64,000 bases of DNA, taken from positions 59,929 to 123,928 of the forward strand of contig DASWNX010000008.1 of NCBI GenBank assembly GCA_036399055.1, written 5' to 3'. A program made the translations under genes and the position numbers. The notes under the pieces were generated by a model that was not told the DNA's origin, made no database searches, and saw nothing but the letters and a program-made list of their open reading frames with translations. Position 1 is the stretch's first letter. Each line of letters opens with the position of its first letter. Origin of the DNA: Jatrophihabitans sp. Its GTDB lineage: Bacteria > Actinomycetota > Actinomycetes > Mycobacteriales > Jatrophihabitantaceae. Positions 42,158 through 51,195 of this stretch are shown here, piece by piece.

Positions 42158-45109
42158 GTGGCCATGCGGCCTGATATGCCGAGCATCCGGGTGTCGCGGC
42201 GCGGCAAGATCGTGATCGGGGTGCTGGCCTCGCTCTTCGTGCTGCTGTCGGCCCTCGGCTCGTTGGTGCGCGTCTACACAGACTGGCTGTGGTTCGGCGA
42301 GGTGGGCTTTCGCAGCGTGTTCAGCACCATCCTCATGACCCGCATCGTGCTGTTCCTGACGGTGGGCCTCGCGCTGGCCGCGATCATCGGCGCCAATGTG
42401 TTCCTGGCCTACCGGATGCGCCCGCCGTTCCGGCCGATCTCGCAGGAGCAGGAGAACCTGGAGCGCTACCGGGTGGCCCTGGAGCCGAGGAAGCGGTTGA
42501 TCTTCATCGGGCTGGTGGGGCTGATCTTCCTCGCCTCCGGCATGTCGGCCCAGGCCAACTGGAAGGTGTGGCAGCTGTGGCGCCACGGCGAGACCTTCGG
42601 CGTCACCGACCCGCAGTTCAACCGTGACATCTCCTTCTTCGCCTGGGACTACCCCGCTTACCGGCTGATCCTCGGGCTCGGCTTCAACGCGGTGGTGTTC
42701 TCGCTGCTGCTGAGCCTGGCTGTGCACTACCTGTTCGGCGCCTTCCGCATCGCGACTCCGGGGCCCAAGCTCACCATCGCCGCTCGCCGGCACGTCACCC
42801 TGTTGGTGTTCTTCTTCATCGTGCTCAAGGCCTGCGCCTACTGGCTGGACCGCTACGGCCTGGTGTTCTCCGGCCGCGGCAAGGTCACCGGCGCCTCCTA
42901 CACCGATGTCAACGCCTCGCTGCCGGCGAAGATGATCCTGTTCTGGGTGGCGGTGCTGATCGCGCTGGCGGTGCTGGCCAGCCTGTGGCTCAAGAGCGCC
43001 CAGATCCCGGTCATCTCGTTCGTGGTGCTGCTGATCCTCTCGATCGGCATCAACGGCATCTACCCGGCGATCGTGCAGCAGGTGACGGTCAAGCCGAACG
43101 CCAGTGACAAGGAAGCCCCCTACATCGACCGGAATATCCAAGCCACCCGGCAGGCCTACGACATCGTCACCGACAAAGACGGCGGCAAGGTGACCTATCA
43201 GGACTACGAGGTGACCAACCGGCCGGACAACTCCGCGCTCACCGCCTCCGATCCGACGGTGGCCAACCTGCGCATCCTGGACCCCAACGTGGTGTCACCG
43301 ACGTTCAGCAAGTTCCAGCAGCTGCGCAACCAGTACGGCTTTCCGGCCAAGCTCGACATCGACCGTTACGAGGTCGACGGCGAGGTCGCCGACTACGTGG
43401 TCGGAGTCCGCGAGCTGGACCAGAGCAAGTTGACGGGCAACCAGACCAACTGGATCAACGCCCACACCTTCTACACCCACGGTTTCGGGTTCGCAGCGGC
43501 CGCGGCCAGCAGCGATGTGACCAACACCAAGCAGTTCACCGAGGGTGACATCCCCCCGAAGGGACCGCTGAAGCTGACCACGCCCCAGGTGTACTACGGC
43601 GAGCTGCTGCCCAACTACTCGATCGTCGGCGCCTCCGGCGCGCCACGCGAGTACGACGGCGCGGACGTCAAGAACACCTACGGCGGAAGCGGCGGGGTGT
43701 CGCTGTCCAACGTCATCAACCGGCTGGCGTTCGGCATGAAGTACCGCGAGACGAACTTCCTGCTCAACGACGCCGCCAGCGCCAAGGGCGCGAAGATCAT
43801 GTTCGACCGCGATCCGCGTGAGCGGGTCAAGAAGGTCGCGCCGTTCCTGACCGTGGACGGCGACCCCTATCCCGCCGTGATCGAGGGCCGGGTGCAGTGG
43901 TTCGTCGACGCCTACACCACCATCGCCAACTACCCGTACTCGGAAAGGCAGAGCCTTTCCGACCTGACCACCGACTCGCTGACGGCGACCAACCGGACCG
44001 CGTCACAGGCCGACAGCCAGGTGAACTACATCCGCAACTCGGTCAAGGCAACCGTCGACGCGTACTCGGGCAAGGTGACCTTGTACGAGTGGGACGATGA
44101 CCCGGTGCTCAAAAGCTGGAAGAAGGTGTTCCCGAACCTGGTCCAGGACAAGAAATCCATTCCTGCCAGCGTGCTGGCCCACGTCCGCTACCCGCAGGAT
44201 CTGTTCGAGGTGCAGCGCAAGCTGCTGGAGCAGTACCACGTCGACAGCGCCACCGACTTCTACAACGTGGCTGACAAGTGGACGGTCCCCAACGACCCCT
44301 ACCTGGACTCCAACGTGGCCCAGCCGCCCTACTACGTGCTCGCCAGCGCACCGGGGACCAAGGACGGCCAGCCCAAGTTCCAGCTGACCACCCCGATGAA
44401 GGTGAACAACAGCACGAACCTGGCGGCCTACATCACGGTCGACAGCGACCCGGGTGAGAACTACGGCAAGATGACGGTGCTCAACGTGCCTGACAGCACG
44501 GTGATCCAGGGGCCAGAGCAGATCGCCAACACCTTCCGCTCGAACGCCACCATCTCCCAGAACATCTCGCTGCTGGACTCCGGCGGCTCCCAGGTCATCC
44601 ACGGCAACCTGCTGACCCTGCCGATCGGTGACTCGTTCCTGTACGTGGAGCCGCTGTACGTGCAGGCCTCCGGGTCGACCGGGTACCCGATCCTGCAGAG
44701 GGTCATGGTGGCCTACGGCGACAAGATCGGCTACGCCGCCGACCTCGCCGGCGCGTTGGAGAACCTCAGCCGGGGGCCGGTCGGCGTCTCGCTGCTCAAC
44801 GGCGGGGTGGGCGCGGGCAGCAGTTCGCCGCCCAGCACCAGCAGTCCCAGCCCGACGCCGCCTGCGTCGGGGTCCTCCGCGCCGCCCACGGCCGAGCCGA
44901 CCACCCCGCCGGTCACTGGGAGCCAGGCGCAGATCGTGACCCAGCTCAACGCGTCGCTGGCCAGGCTGCAGACGGCTTACCGCAGCGGTGACTTCGCCGC
45001 CATCGGCCAGGCGCAGGCAGAGGTCCAGCGGCTGACCGAGGCCTACCTCAAGTCTCAGTCCGGCGCGAACGGGTCGCCGTCGCCGAAGCCCTCGTCCTCG
45101 CCGTCGTAG
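42158..45109 (+). CDS. UPF0182 large membrane protein
   Basis: 983 residues from GTG 42158, chosen for AGGAG 6 nt upstream; the frame is open earlier. Seven membrane helices in the first 330 residues (first: IVIGVLASLFVLLSALGSLV), with VYTDWLWFGEVGF and FFAWDYPAYRLILGL. A large outer domain follows (RVQWFVDAYTTIANYPYSE, NSVKATVDAYSGKVTLYEWD), then a Ser/Pro linker and a short coiled coil (QLNASLARLQTAY). Conserved and syntenic with Rv3193c; function unknown. Confidence 0.92.
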   Translation: MAMRPDMPSIRVSRRGKIVIGVLASLFVLLSALGSLVRVYTDWLWFGEVGFRSVFSTILMTRIVLFLTVGLALAAIIGANVFLAYRMRPPFRPISQEQENLERYRVALEPRKRLIFIGLVGLIFLASGMSAQANWKVWQLWRHGETFGVTDPQFNRDISFFAWDYPAYRLILGLGFNAVVFSLLLSLAVHYLFGAFRIATPGPKLTIAARRHVTLLVFFFIVLKACAYWLDRYGLVFSGRGKVTGASYTDVNASLPAKMILFWVAVLIALAVLASLWLKSAQIPVISFVVLLILSIGINGIYPAIVQQVTVKPNASDKEAPYIDRNIQATRQAYDIVTDKDGGKVTYQDYEVTNRPDNSALTASDPTVANLRILDPNVVSPTFSKFQQLRNQYGFPAKLDIDRYEVDGEVADYVVGVRELDQSKLTGNQTNWINAHTFYTHGFGFAAAAASSDVTNTKQFTEGDIPPKGPLKLTTPQVYYGELLPNYSIVGASGAPREYDGADVKNTYGGSGGVSLSNVINRLAFGMKYRETNFLLNDAASAKGAKIMFDRDPRERVKKVAPFLTVDGDPYPAVIEGRVQWFVDAYTTIANYPYSERQSLSDLTTDSLTATNRTASQADSQVNYIRNSVKATVDAYSGKVTLYEWDDDPVLKSWKKVFPNLVQDKKSIPASVLAHVRYPQDLFEVQRKLLEQYHVDSATDFYNVADKWTVPNDPYLDSNVAQPPYYVLASAPGTKDGQPKFQLTTPMKVNNSTNLAAYITVDSDPGENYGKMTVLNVPDSTVIQGPEQIANTFRSNATISQNISLLDSGGSQVIHGNLLTLPIGDSFLYVEPLYVQASGSTGYPILQRVMVAYGDKIGYAADLAGALENLSRGPVGVSLLNGGVGAGSSSPPSTSSPSPTPPASGSSAPPTAEPTTPPVTGSQAQIVTQLNASLARLQTAYRSGDFAAIGQAQAEVQRLTEAYLKSQSGANGSPSPKPSSSPS

Positions 45110-45146
45110 CTGATTGCGGGCCTGAGTTCTGCCCGTTCGCTGCCCG

Positions 45147-45182
45147 ATCGGGGTCACCTCACCACTGGGGTGACCCCGATTT
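45147..45182 (+). terminator. Intrinsic terminator after UPF0182
   Basis: 12-bp perfect stem (45147-45158 with 45169-45180), 10-nt loop, then TT. GC-rich; few T residues follow. Confidence 0.6.
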
Positions 45183-45203
45183 GGCGGTGAGCAGGTGGGC
45201 GGG

Positions 45204-45209
45204 TAGGGT
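45204..45209 (+). promoter_or_regulatory. -10 element TAGGGT of the tRNA gene
   Basis: TAGGGT ends 11 nt before the first base of the tRNA. Confidence 0.6.
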
Positions 45210-45220
45210 TGGTCTTACGA

Positions 45221-45294
45221 CGCGGGGTGGAGCAGCTCGGTAGCTCGCTGGGCTCATAACCCAGAGGTCGCAGGTTCAAATCCTGTCCCCGCTA
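45221..45294 (+). tRNA. Initiator tRNA-fMet (CAT)
   Basis: 74-nt cloverleaf, anticodon CAT at 45255-45257. The anticodon stem ends in three G:C pairs (GGG / CCC) and the first base C1 is not paired with its partner, both hallmarks of the initiator. T-loop GTTCAAATC is standard. CCA is not encoded. A strong terminator follows and the accessory island begins right behind. Confidence 0.93.
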
Positions 45295-45300
45295 CTGTCA

Positions 45301-45343
45301 GATTGAGGGCCCGGACGCGGAAGCGTCCGGGCCCTCAATCGTT
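45301..45343 (+). terminator. Terminator of the tRNA gene
   Basis: 18-bp perfect stem (45301-45318 with 45323-45340), loop GGAA, then GTT. Begins 7 nt after the tRNA. Confidence 0.85.
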
Positions 45344-45451
45344 GGCTTCGTCACGTCCACGAGCACCAGGTGACCGGATCGGGTCAAACCACGATCTCAG
45401 CGTCGTCGGTAGGTCTTCGAGTTCATGCGTCCGACTCCGGACAAGACTGCT

Positions 45452-46411
45452 CTACAACGTAAGCTGGCGAAGCCCGCTCGTCGCAAACTCGTCCACGATT
45501 AAAAAGGCCTTGCCAAGTTCGCTAAGGGTTAGTTCGAGGCGGTAGTAATCGACCTCGCCGGCCGAGTTGCTGTAGGGACGAATGCCCATTGCCACGCGAC
45601 CACGACGCCAGTCGTCGAAGGACACGGTGAAGTACTGCTCGCCTTCATCCCAGGTTGAGCATTCCTGCTCGTATTGGTCGTGGTCGGCTTCGTCGTAGGT
45701 CTGCTCGTGGACGTCGACGTCCGCCCACGCGAAGAACTGTGGAATTGACTCTGCATAACTCGTAGGGCCGACCCACAGATGCCAAGCCACGAGTTCCTCT
45801 GGTTCGTTGCCGTCCTCATGGTCGATCCCAATCGAGATCGAGCCGCGACCAGAGCTCTTGTTGATCCACTCCTCGAAGTCGACGACAAGACGCGTACCGT
45901 CCGCCAACATTTCCATCCAGGGCTTAGCCAGCCGAAGTTCGCGGACGCGTAGCTCGTAGGGATCGCCGTCCGCTGCATTGCGCCATGCCTCAGCTGCATT
46001 TGCGTCGAGCAAATTTGTCTCAGGCACGCGTAGCTTCCAACCGCCGTTCTTGCTCTGCTCGAGGGTCGTAGCGTTGACGAGCTGCTAGTGGCATGCCTTG
46101 CTGACCGGGTTGTATAGCACGACGGCGATGGGCAGCGAGTGGTGCGACCAGTACGTGACATGGTCTTCGTCTGGGCGGTACCACCAGCCACCGTCGGTCG
46201 GCTCTCGAAACCAGCTTGCGCCACTCTTGATCTGAAGGGCGAGCAGGCGACCGCGGACGTTCTCGCCATCGACGATCTCGACGTGGGCATCTATGCCGTA
46301 GTCCTCTGTCGGCTGTCGGCGGAACAGCCATTCGAGTTGCTCTTCGACATACAGCTGCGTTCGCGTGACGCCGACGCTTGCGACCTTCGCTGACGGTTTT
46401 CGGATCGGCAC
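45452..46411 (-). pseudogene. DUF4365 nuclease-like gene interrupted by an in-frame amber codon
   Basis: Read from GTG 46411, the frame is open to a TAG at 46085-46087 and continues in the same frame, without other stops, to 45452. Part 1 (108 residues) has the DUF4365 core: YGIDAHVEIVDGENVRG and LLALQIKSG (QxK), with DHVTYWSHHSLPIAVVLYNP. The stop stands in ...KACH(stop)QLVNATTLEQ where the family usually has Trp, so TGG to TAG is likely. Part 2 goes on with GGWKLRVPETNLLDANAAEAW. An intact gene would give 319 residues. DUF4365 is a PD-(D/E)XK-like domain common in defence islands. Confidence 0.75.
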
Positions 46412-46423
46412 GGACTCATTCTC

Positions 46424-47522
46424 TCAATTGATTGTGTTGGACACGATTTTGCAGGTAAACGGACCATGCTTGTCCCGCAGCTCCCACTCCTCGCCTTGAA
46501 GCGAGCGGTACAGCGCCTCGATGTCCTGGTTTGCCCCAGCTGCCTTACAACGAGCGCCATCGTGTGCGGTGAGGATCAGGTACGAGGCTGGACATTTACA
46601 CCGCGTTATGAATGCGTAGTACCGTCCGCATCGAGCCTCCTCGACCAGCTCCGCTGGGTAGTTAACGACATGCTTGTGGCACGCCGTTGGAAGCTGGACC
46701 CGCCCGTCTACAAGTCTGCTAGCGCGGAGCTCGGTGGCAGGAGCCCAGGGCCGTATTTCGAGATGATCCTGGGCTACGACTAAATCTTTGCCAACCGCGA
46801 AGTCAAGGAAGTCCGTATCGGTAATTATTTCGCCGCTCGGCCATACCACATCGGCCGCCCCGGGCCATATCGAAGGCATCCGGTGGCGGGTCGTCAACGT
46901 AAGGTCTAGCGCTGGTGGGGTGAAGCGAACGCCCCGAAGAATCATCTCTCCCAGCAAACACCGTCATGGCGTAGCCCTGCGGCGCTTCCGGCTCGGGCAT
47001 TCCTGTCGCCTCAATGACAAGGGGCGTTACCCGGACTGACCAGCCCCGGCCGCCGACATACCGACCAAGCCAGAACTGACTCGCGGGCAGCGGGCGAAGA
47101 TCGTCCCGCAACCTATGCAGCGCGTGGTACTCATCGGGCGAGAGGCCGTACCCTGTGGCTCGATCCTCCTCGGCTGATACCAGCATGGCGGTCAACGCAG
47201 TTTTCTGCGTCCACGCAGCGACGGCCCCGAGGTCGGATGATGACAGTTGCGACGGCTGCCCCAGGATGCACGGCGTGAGCACGCGTTGAGCCATGCTTTC
47301 AAGCCGACTCATCCAACCGTGATTGCAGGTTCCACAGACGTCCTTAACCGTTTGCCGAAACGGTGGGCGCGTCCCCATGAGCTTTCCGACGTGGTTCAGC
47401 GGGCCTGCTCCATGCGGTACAGGTTCCAAATCCAAGCCGCTGCGAGCCACCCAGTCGCCAAAGACGTGCTCGCCCGTGAGCTTGCCGAAATAGCCGCAGA
47501 ACGCGCAGGTGGGCACCAACAT
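46424..47522 (-). pseudogene. HNH-type endonuclease gene with a frameshift
   Basis: The first part, from ATG 47522, carries CAFCGYFGKLTGEHVFGDWV and CGTCNHGWMSRLE, the treble-clef Cys pairs and EHV of an HNH family. It loses homology after PQGYAMTV near 46957; the next frame then continues with LLGEMILRGVRFTPPALDL and SIWPGAADVVWPSGE, the expected family C-terminus, to 46424. A single extra base near 46955 explains this. The last 110 residues (with several Cys) are not recognised. GC is lower than in the flanking chromosome. Confidence 0.65.
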
Positions 47523-47530
47523 CCTCCGGT

Positions 47531-48751
47531 CTATTCGAGTGTTAACGCGAAGATCGACCCGTCGGGAGCTGCCGAGAACACTGCATCAGACGACGCTTCA
47601 TGGTCGTCCGACTGTGCCCTGTCTTGAGCGAATGCAGCCTGCGCATCGGCTACTTCCTCAACTGAACCATTTGCCAGTTGCTGGTCCACGGTCGTGGCAA
47701 TCGCGTGCCAGACGGCGAGCTGCCTTCCATCGATGTTGAACGTGACTCGGGTGCCGCGCGCGAGACCGAAGGGCGTCTGGATAGTCAGTCGATCTCGCTG
47801 CGGTCTCCACCGGCGTTCAAGCATGGCTGAGGGGGCCCATCGACTCAGCGCAGCTATGTTCCCGCCGAAGTCAGCGAGGACTGCCCATGATCCGCGCACT
47901 GCGACTCCGGCAGGAATTTCCTTGGACTCGTCCTGCAGAACGAAGTTGCTATATTGCTCGACGCTGTTAGAGCTGACGTCGAAAGACAGTTCACCGTCGT
48001 CTGGATCGACCGCGAGGTACGAGACGCCATCGTCTGCCGTGATCGTGCTCACGGCGAGCCCCCGCGGTATATGGCCGCCCACGCTCACGCCTTCCAGCTG
48101 CGTGACAGCTCCCGCAAGCTGTCGTATGGCGTGGCCCTTCGACTTCGTTCCTTTGCACTCCAATGCTCGTACCAGATAGCGACGCGGGTTACTAGCATTT
48201 TGGCCGATGATCAAGTAGTCAGGCCGACGGCTTGTACTCGACTGGACTACCTGCCTCCTGCCGGCGGCGTATACATACCGGTTGCTGAGGGCGACATCGA
48301 TGTCGATGATCGTCATCGCGGAGCCAGCTCCGCCGGTCCGAGCGAGCCAGCGTTGACCCAGTATCGCGCCGAACCCGATCCCCATGTCCTCAGATGTCAC
48401 ACGGCGCTGGTTCCCGGCGATTCGGGCGCCAGCCGCGCTGAGCCGCAGGTCGACTTGCGAAGCCGCGCCGTACGAGCGATCAAAGAATCCGAGGTAGCGA
48501 TGCAGGCCCCACTGCACGTATTGGTCGAAAACGTCATCTTGGTACGCGGGTGCCGTGACAAAGGAAAGCTGATGCAGCGCGTCGATCGGCCGCAATGTAA
48601 TTCCCTGATTTAGCGAAGGGACGGCCATGAGAGCCTTTGAGGGAGGGACGAAGTTCGACGCGTTGCTGATGCTCGTAAGCAGGCTACGGTCACTTCGGCC
48701 CGGGACTGTGAACGACGTGCTGACGATCTGCATGGCTTCGGAAATATCCAC
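47531..48751 (-). CDS. Putative PD-(D/E)XK-type nuclease, defence-associated
   Basis: 406 residues from GTG 48751; ends 8 nt before the HNH gene start, so one operon. The centre has GIGFGAILGQRWL, then SRRPDYLIIG and YLVRALECKGTKS, an order (D...ExK) like restriction-endonuclease cores. The N-terminal 120 residues and the beta-rich C-terminus are not recognised. Context (HNH, DUF4365, RAMA genes) suggests a role against foreign DNA. Activity is inference. Confidence 0.55.
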   Translation of the reverse strand: MDISEAMQIVSTSFTVPGRSDRSLLTSISNASNFVPPSKALMAVPSLNQGITLRPIDALHQLSFVTAPAYQDDVFDQYVQWGLHRYLGFFDRSYGAASQVDLRLSAAGARIAGNQRRVTSEDMGIGFGAILGQRWLARTGGAGSAMTIIDIDVALSNRYVYAAGRRQVVQSSTSRRPDYLIIGQNASNPRRYLVRALECKGTKSKGHAIRQLAGAVTQLEGVSVGGHIPRGLAVSTITADDGVSYLAVDPDDGELSFDVSSNSVEQYSNFVLQDESKEIPAGVAVRGSWAVLADFGGNIAALSRWAPSAMLERRWRPQRDRLTIQTPFGLARGTRVTFNIDGRQLAVWHAIATTVDQQLANGSVEEVADAQAAFAQDRAQSDDHEASSDAVFSAAPDGSIFALTLE

Positions 48752-48851
48752 GGCCTGCCGACCTAGCTCGTCAGCGCGCTAGCGGCTACCACGGGACAGA
48801 TATGCCCAGTGAGCGAGGCCCCACGAGAGCTCACCTGGAAGTCCGGCATGC

Positions 48852-49205
48852 TCATGACGTCTCATCTTGGCTGGTGGCGTCTCGGACGAATCGCTCGATG
48901 TCGAAGCCATGCTCGGTCAGTCGCCGTTCTGCGGCGTCTCGCTCAGCGTCGGAGAACAATCCCTGATACCAAGGGAGCAGCACGAACGCCTCGACGCTGA
49001 CATCGAGTCGACGGTGCTCCCGCAGCGTCGTAAATCCATCACTGGCGTCTCTGCCCTGCAGGAGCTGCCGTGCTGCGGCGGGCCCCCCGTGCTCGCTGAC
49101 CATCTGCATGAACCGCGTCGGGTTGTAGCCGATCTCGCGCTTCAGTCGTTCTGCGCCGGTCACCGTATCTCGGTGAAATCGTTGCTCAAGCTGGGTCATG
49201 GTCAT
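48852..49205 (-). CDS. Small protein with the LKREIGYNPTRF motif
   Basis: 117 residues; the start overlaps the stop of the RAMA gene (ATGA). Conserved-looking stretch: ERLKREIGYNPTRFMQMVSE, HGGPAAARQLL, DGFTTLREHRRLDVSVEAFV and LPWYQGLFSDAER. I have seen this module as a stand-alone protein or at the end of restriction-linked proteins; its function is not established. No catalytic motif visible. Confidence 0.6.
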   Translation of the reverse strand: MTMTQLEQRFHRDTVTGAERLKREIGYNPTRFMQMVSEHGGPAAARQLLQGRDASDGFTTLREHRRLDVSVEAFVLLPWYQGLFSDAERDAAERRLTEHGFDIERFVRDATSQDETS

Positions 49206-49600
49206 GAGTAGCGGATCTCTTGCAGCAGGCGGCCGGTCCCATCGTTGATCGTCCAGAACGACCAGCCGTTGCGGTTGGGGGAAATGCTCGGCTTATAGTG
49301 GCCGACAATGGCTCGTGCAGCGCCGGTCGGCGTCTTAAAGCTGCGGCCCGCCAGCGGACCTGAAGTCACATCGATACGCTTCGTCTGCCTGTCATACGCC
49401 GCGTCCGTCCGATGTCCTTCGTACGTGACAAAGACAGGGACGCTAGCCCCTGATACGTCGGCTGCCGCCTTTGCCGGCTCGGGCAGGCTCGCAGCCGCCA
49501 CCAGCTTTGCCACGACCGCGCCGGTCGAAATGTTGCCGATGCGTGCAGCGAACTCCAGCGACCGGTAGGTCTGATCATCTACCTGAACCATTGCTGCCAT
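49202..49600 (-). CDS. RAMA-domain protein
   Basis: 132 residues from ATG 49600 with GAGGAG 7 nt upstream. N-terminal half resembles a small helical DNA-binding part (QVDDQTYRSLEFAARIG). The second half has GRSFKTPTGAARAIVGHYKP and NGWSFWTINDGTGRLLQEIR, the Ser/Thr-Ala-Ala...NGW-FW pattern of RAMA domains (restriction enzyme and adenine methylase associated). RAMA domains are thought to recognise modified DNA. Coupled to the next gene. Confidence 0.6.
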   Translation of the reverse strand: MAAMVQVDDQTYRSLEFAARIGNISTGAVVAKLVAAASLPEPAKAAADVSGASVPVFVTYEGHRTDAAYDRQTKRIDVTSGPLAGRSFKTPTGAARAIVGHYKPSISPNRNGWSFWTINDGTGRLLQEIRYS

Positions 49601-49711
49601 GCGCCGCTCCTCGTTCGCCGTGTGCAAGGAGCCTAGTAGGCCAGAGTACGTAACGCAAATAGAGAACGCATACGGAGAAATTTGCATGGTGAGGGCATCT
49701 GCTATCCCGGA

Positions 49712-49921
49712 CTCGTAGTGGCGGCCGGCTGGCTTATGGAAACTTCCGTGGCGTGAAGAACCTTAAGCACGGTGGCCTTGCCCATGCCGAGCGCGAGCGC
49801 GAGCGGTACGCATGGACTCGCCGCGTTCATACCTCGCCCTCACATCCCTGGCTAAGCCAGCCGTCACGCGGGTGCGAAGGTACCGGCGTGGGTTGGCGAA
49901 CCTGGACGGTTCGGCCAGCAC
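49712..49921 (-). pseudogene. Decayed copy of the small HTH gene
   Basis: The segment is homologous to the intact gene at 56711-56920: EPSRFANPRRYLRTRVTAGL and ARYERGESMR are shared. One extra base after ESMRT shifts the frame, and one base is missing near the end (AT-AAG for ATCAAG) which restores KPAGRHY in another frame; the stop codon is lost. DNA identity is about three quarters by eye. Confidence 0.8.
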
Positions 49922-50031
49922 GGCGCTGACGTATGAGGTGTCCGCGGCAGGCAGGCGCGCTTCGCCTGGTTCGGGCGTGCTGCACACCAGCCCAGAATGA
50001 CGCCGCGGGTGGACGTTGGTAGGGGCCGAAT

Positions 50032-51195
50032 TCAGACGTCGGACTCGTCGTTTAGATCCTCATCAGGGCCCTCGCGAAGGGTGGCTCCGAACCGCAAATC
50101 GAATCGTTCCTTGCCCAAGGCGGCCTTGAGCTTATCGTAAAGGTCGGATCGCAGGATGAGGTCGGCGCCGTGGACTCCTGGGACGAGGGGGTCGTAGTTG
50201 CCGTCGTGGACGAGGAAGCCGCGCCACACGCGGCCGACAAGAGCAGGCCCGTCGTCGTCAACAAGAACGTGTCTCAGTGCGGGGCGCTCCGGGCGTAGCC
50301 CTAGGAGTACGACGACCTCGAACCTCGGAGTCAGAGCGAACGGGTGGAGGCCGACGCCTCGCTGACGGTGAGGCGCACCCAGCTCGAGGTTGTAGTCGAC
50401 GACCGCGGCAAGCGGCCCCCCGGCCGCGAGGGCTGTGTGCGCGTCGCGCGAGTCCAGGTCGGGGTCGAGCCGGTTGTGTGGTGCAATCCAGGCCAGTGGA
50501 CGTGCCGCGGCGAGCGGGAGGCTTCCGTCGGACGGGTTGCTGCCAGGTGCCTCGAGACCGGCCACGATTAGCAGCCGCCGCGTGGGAACGTCGGGGTAAG
50601 TGCTGGCGAGAGTCGCTTGCCGCTCAAGCAGCCCCAGCTGGACCCAACCGGCGTACGGTTCCTCGACAACCCGCACCGGCTCGTCGTTTGTACCGGCCAG
50701 CTGCTTGGTCTCGGCAACGGCACCAGGCGGTGGCCACTTCGAATCGTCTTCGACCCAGGGAATCGGGCTCAGTGACCACCACAAGCCCTCTGGCCGGGTC
50801 GGGGGCCGTGGCACGCGGGACGCTTCCTCACGCATCGCCCACTGCGCGGACGGCGCCAGTCGACGTGCCAGCACCTGCTCGAACCGGACAGGGTCGCGCA
50901 TTCGGCCACCCTCGAGCGCTTGCGCGGTGCGAAGGCCGGCGGCTCCACGCTGGAGTTCGTCCTCGAGCACAACCTCATCGTGGAGGTACGCGTCAGGCAT
51001 CCGCGTCGAAGACGCCGACCTCAACTGGCTGAGTTGCCCACTGCCCCGTTTACGGACTTCCTCGACCCTGTCCTTCAACGCTTCGACGACGGCTTGGCGA
51101 AGCCCGGGCGGTTCATTCGCCAATCCGAGTCGTTCGTCGAGGAAGGAACGGACAAGGCCCTCCGCGTGCTCGCGCGACTCGCCGTCCCGAGTCAT
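50032..51195 (-). CDS. Unknown protein, partner of the STAND protein
   Basis: 387 residues from ATG 51195, overlapping the stop of the 1783-residue gene by 4 bp (ATGA). Acidic, soluble. Helical N-terminus (EGLVRSFLDERLGL, VVEALKDRVEEVRKRG) and a beta-rich rest with PEGLWWSLSPIPWVEDDSKW, YAGWVQLGLLERQ, HTALAAGGPLAAVVDYNLEL and GRVWRGFLVHDGNY. No nuclease, protease or nucleotide motif that I recognise. Tight coupling implies it works with the large protein. Confidence 0.75.
   Translation of the reverse strand: MTRDGESREHAEGLVRSFLDERLGLANEPPGLRQAVVEALKDRVEEVRKRGSGQLSQLRSASSTRMPDAYLHDEVVLEDELQRGAAGLRTAQALEGGRMRDPVRFEQVLARRLAPSAQWAMREEASRVPRPPTRPEGLWWSLSPIPWVEDDSKWPPPGAVAETKQLAGTNDEPVRVVEEPYAGWVQLGLLERQATLASTYPDVPTRRLLIVAGLEAPGSNPSDGSLPLAAARPLAWIAPHNRLDPDLDSRDAHTALAAGGPLAAVVDYNLELGAPHRQRGVGLHPFALTPRFEVVVLLGLRPERPALRHVLVDDDGPALVGRVWRGFLVHDGNYDPLVPGVHGADLILRSDLYDKLKAALGKERFDLRFGATLREGPDEDLNDESDV

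Noticed and set aside
42029-43141. N-terminal extension of the PPA1309 gene
   Set aside because: It is antisense to the well-supported UPF0182 membrane domain; the family starts at ATG 42028.
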